This document shows, one piece after another, positions 62,672 to 64,000 of a stretch of 64,000 nucleotides of DNA. The DNA is from Flavobacterium haoranii (GTDB taxonomy: Bacteria; Bacteroidota; Bacteroidia; Flavobacteriales; Flavobacteriaceae), in contig NZ_CP045292.1 of assembly GCF_009363055.1 (NCBI RefSeq), positions 682,001 to 746,000 of the forward strand. Direction: 5' to 3'. Under the pieces are notes generated by a model. That model searched no databases. It was given only the letters and a program-made list of their open reading frames with translations, and was not told the DNA's origin. The position numbers and the translations under genes were made by a program. The first letter of the stretch is position 1; the number at the start of each line of letters is the position of its first letter.

Positions 62672-63480
62672 GAATGAATTAGAATGAAATGTTCTCTAGC
62701 TTGTTTTTCTGTAATTGAATATTTTTCTGCAATTGAGCTTACTTTAAAAATACTACAATTTCTAATATATTTATAAGCAATTTTATAAAAATCGCTTTCT
62801 TCTGTTATGGTTCCTAACAGCGCAACCGAACAATTTTCAGGATTTAATTGTAATTGTTCTAGTGAAAAAAGGATGTAATAAATAAAATCTTCTGGAGTAG
62901 AAGGTTCAAAAGAATTAAAAAACAATAGCTTTCCGTTTTGTACCACTACCATTTCAAAATGCTTTTGCTGAACATGAACAAAGACTTGTTTTTCAAAAAT
63001 GTATTTCGAATTGTCTAAAATTTTATCTACTAATACTGAATTTACATGTAAATAATCGAAAGTTTGAAATTGGTCTAAAAGGAAATTGTTAATATTTACA
63101 TACGGAACATAAACATTATTGATTTGCTGAACTTTTAAACTATCAAAAGCAAATAAATCGTTTTCAAATACTTTTATGTTGTATTGAAGATAACTTCCAA
63201 GATAATTTTCATCGAAAAGTGACTGCGGAACAAAAGTGTTTAAATTATTATCGTGAATAATTTTTATTTCATCAAATCGTTCACTCAAAATAGGAAACTC
63301 AGAAAAAGTTTTCCATAATTGCTCTTCGATAACTTGATTCTCTTGAAAAGTTACAGATTTTAAAACACTTATATTGTTTTGTAATAAGTCAAAAACACAA
63401 AAAGAAAGTCCACTCAAGGAAACCTGAATGGACAACTTTTTGTAATTTTTTTGAGTAATATCGTTATTCGTTACTACCAT
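62668..63480 (-). CDS. DUF3822 family protein
   Basis: A 270-residue protein with an ASKHA-like fold, lacking membrane segments: LSIQVSLSGLSFCVFDL at the start, DEIKIIHDNNLNTFVPQSLFDENYLGSYLQYN, and later VFVHVQQKHFEMVVVQNGKLLFFNSFEPSTPEDFIYYIL. This family commonly sits next to rsmD in Bacteroidota; its role is unknown. Overlaps rsmD and the gene upstream, so these three are one operon. Confidence 0.85.
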   Translation of the reverse strand: MVVTNNDITQKNYKKLSIQVSLSGLSFCVFDLLQNNISVLKSVTFQENQVIEEQLWKTFSEFPILSERFDEIKIIHDNNLNTFVPQSLFDENYLGSYLQYNIKVFENDLFAFDSLKVQQINNVYVPYVNINNFLLDQFQTFDYLHVNSVLVDKILDNSKYIFEKQVFVHVQQKHFEMVVVQNGKLLFFNSFEPSTPEDFIYYILFSLEQLQLNPENCSVALLGTITEESDFYKIAYKYIRNCSIFKVSSIAEKYSITEKQAREHFILIHS

Positions 63481-64000
63481 ATTTTTTTGGCCAGTTTCCA
63501 GTTACGATAGCTTCTTCTAAAGAACCTAATGTAATTGTTGGACCGTTAATTTCGTCAATTGATTCAACTTTGTTTTCTTGTGCCACTAATTCTTGATCTA
63601 AATCAGCTAATAAAGCATTTTTATCAATTTCAGCTTTAAATACAGGCACTTTAGTATCATTACGAACAATAGAACTTGCTTGCATTTTAACTGGAACTTC
63701 AACACCACCCACTTTAACAATGTTTAATCTTTTGTAACGATCAGAATTTTTAAATAATGAATCTTTTACTGTAACATATCCTAAAGTATCAACAACTACA
63801 ACGTCTTTAAAGAAACCACCTTTACCTGTAGCGTCAGTTGTAATACCAAAAGCTTTGTTTTTAGCAGCATCAATAACTGAAGTATCTTTACGAGAAACAA
63901 TTGCAAATTTTTCACTTTCGATGAAAGCAACTAATTTATCAAATGAATCTGCAAATTCTTTGTATTTAGATTTGTATCCTAATTGAGCTTTTTTAAGGTC
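63464..64000 (-). CDS. Partial conserved hypothetical protein, 5' end beyond right edge
   Basis: The frame is open from the edge to 63464 (178 codons visible), reading LKKAQLGYKSKYKEFADSFD and later FKDVVVVDTLGYVTVKDSLF, TPTITLGSLEEAI-like and NWPKKYGSNE. The visible part has predicted helices followed by beta strands and no membrane segment or known motif. It overlaps the DUF3822 gene by 17 bp and is thus co-translated with it. Function unknown. Confidence 0.75.
   Translation of the reverse strand, partial: DLKKAQLGYKSKYKEFADSFDKLVAFIESEKFAIVSRKDTSVIDAAKNKAFGITTDATGKGGFFKDVVVVDTLGYVTVKDSLFKNSDRYKRLNIVKVGGVEVPVKMQASSIVRNDTKVPVFKAEIDKNALLADLDQELVAQENKVESIDEINGPTITLGSLEEAIVTGNWPKKYGSNE

Overview
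The window is chromosomal DNA from an AT-rich member of the Flavobacteriaceae, most likely Flavobacterium or a close relative. The evidence is the type IX secretion (T9SS) cargo with type A and type B C-terminal domains, PorP/SprF and OmpA partners, SprB-like repeats, Bacteroidota promoters (TTG about 19-20 bp before TAnnTTTG), almost no Shine-Dalgarno sequences, and family-typical proteins such as DUF3667, DUF3822 and DUF6266. All gene neighbourhoods are compatible with one chromosome; no plasmid origin or prophage module was seen.

Layout. 1-5.4 kb: housekeeping genes (pirin, pyrR-pyrB, ribonuclease Z, pdxH) and a CAP-domain lipoprotein. 5.5-19.0 kb: a minus-strand cell-surface operon made of a 3527-residue adhesin with 31 near-identical 88-residue HYR-like repeats and a T9SS type B tail, then its probable PorP/SprF partner and an OmpA/TPR/beta-propeller lipid-anchor or peptidoglycan protein. 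19.4-22.9 kb: polyphosphate operon sixA-like/ppk1/ppx. 23.1-30.1 kb: dnaX with a probable frameshift or slippage site, DUF3667 protein, RNase P RNA (rnpB), a LOG-family protein and uvrA. 30.4-41 kb: AraC regulator, a frame-broken dienelactone-hydrolase-like gene, thioesterase, ClC channel, AcpH-like protein, glycosyltransferase, guaC behind a very structured leader, Nudix hydrolase, and a divergent HxlR/quinone-reductase pair.

41-53.3 kb is an accessory defence-type island: an excisionase-like HTH protein, DUF6266 protein, a type I restriction-modification operon (hsdR-hsdM-hsdS) interrupted between hsdR and hsdM by a RAYT transposase with its own palindromic REP cluster, a frame-broken hsdS, a DUF559-type nuclease placed between two copies of the hsdS 3' end, an IF2N-DUF2971 fusion, an ImmA/IrrE-type protease paired with a DUF4411 PIN-like protein, and an SseB-domain protein. 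53.7-64 kb returns to core genes: a two-component system, tRNA-Arg, rpsU, a BlaI/BlaR1-type pair, a T9SS type A secreted protein, an MFS transporter, rsmD and a DUF3822 protein, with a partial gene running off the right edge.

Cross-cutting features: (i) reading frames broken exactly by one missing base in homopolymer runs at three places (dnaX A10, hydrolase A6, hsdS T6), which is either biology (slippage, phase variation) or systematic homopolymer under-calling; (ii) five or more unrelated intergenic repeats, plus one inside hsdS, all with a 7-bp period; (iii) dense clusters of perfect hairpins between 36.69 and 37.07 kb that no recognised family explains.
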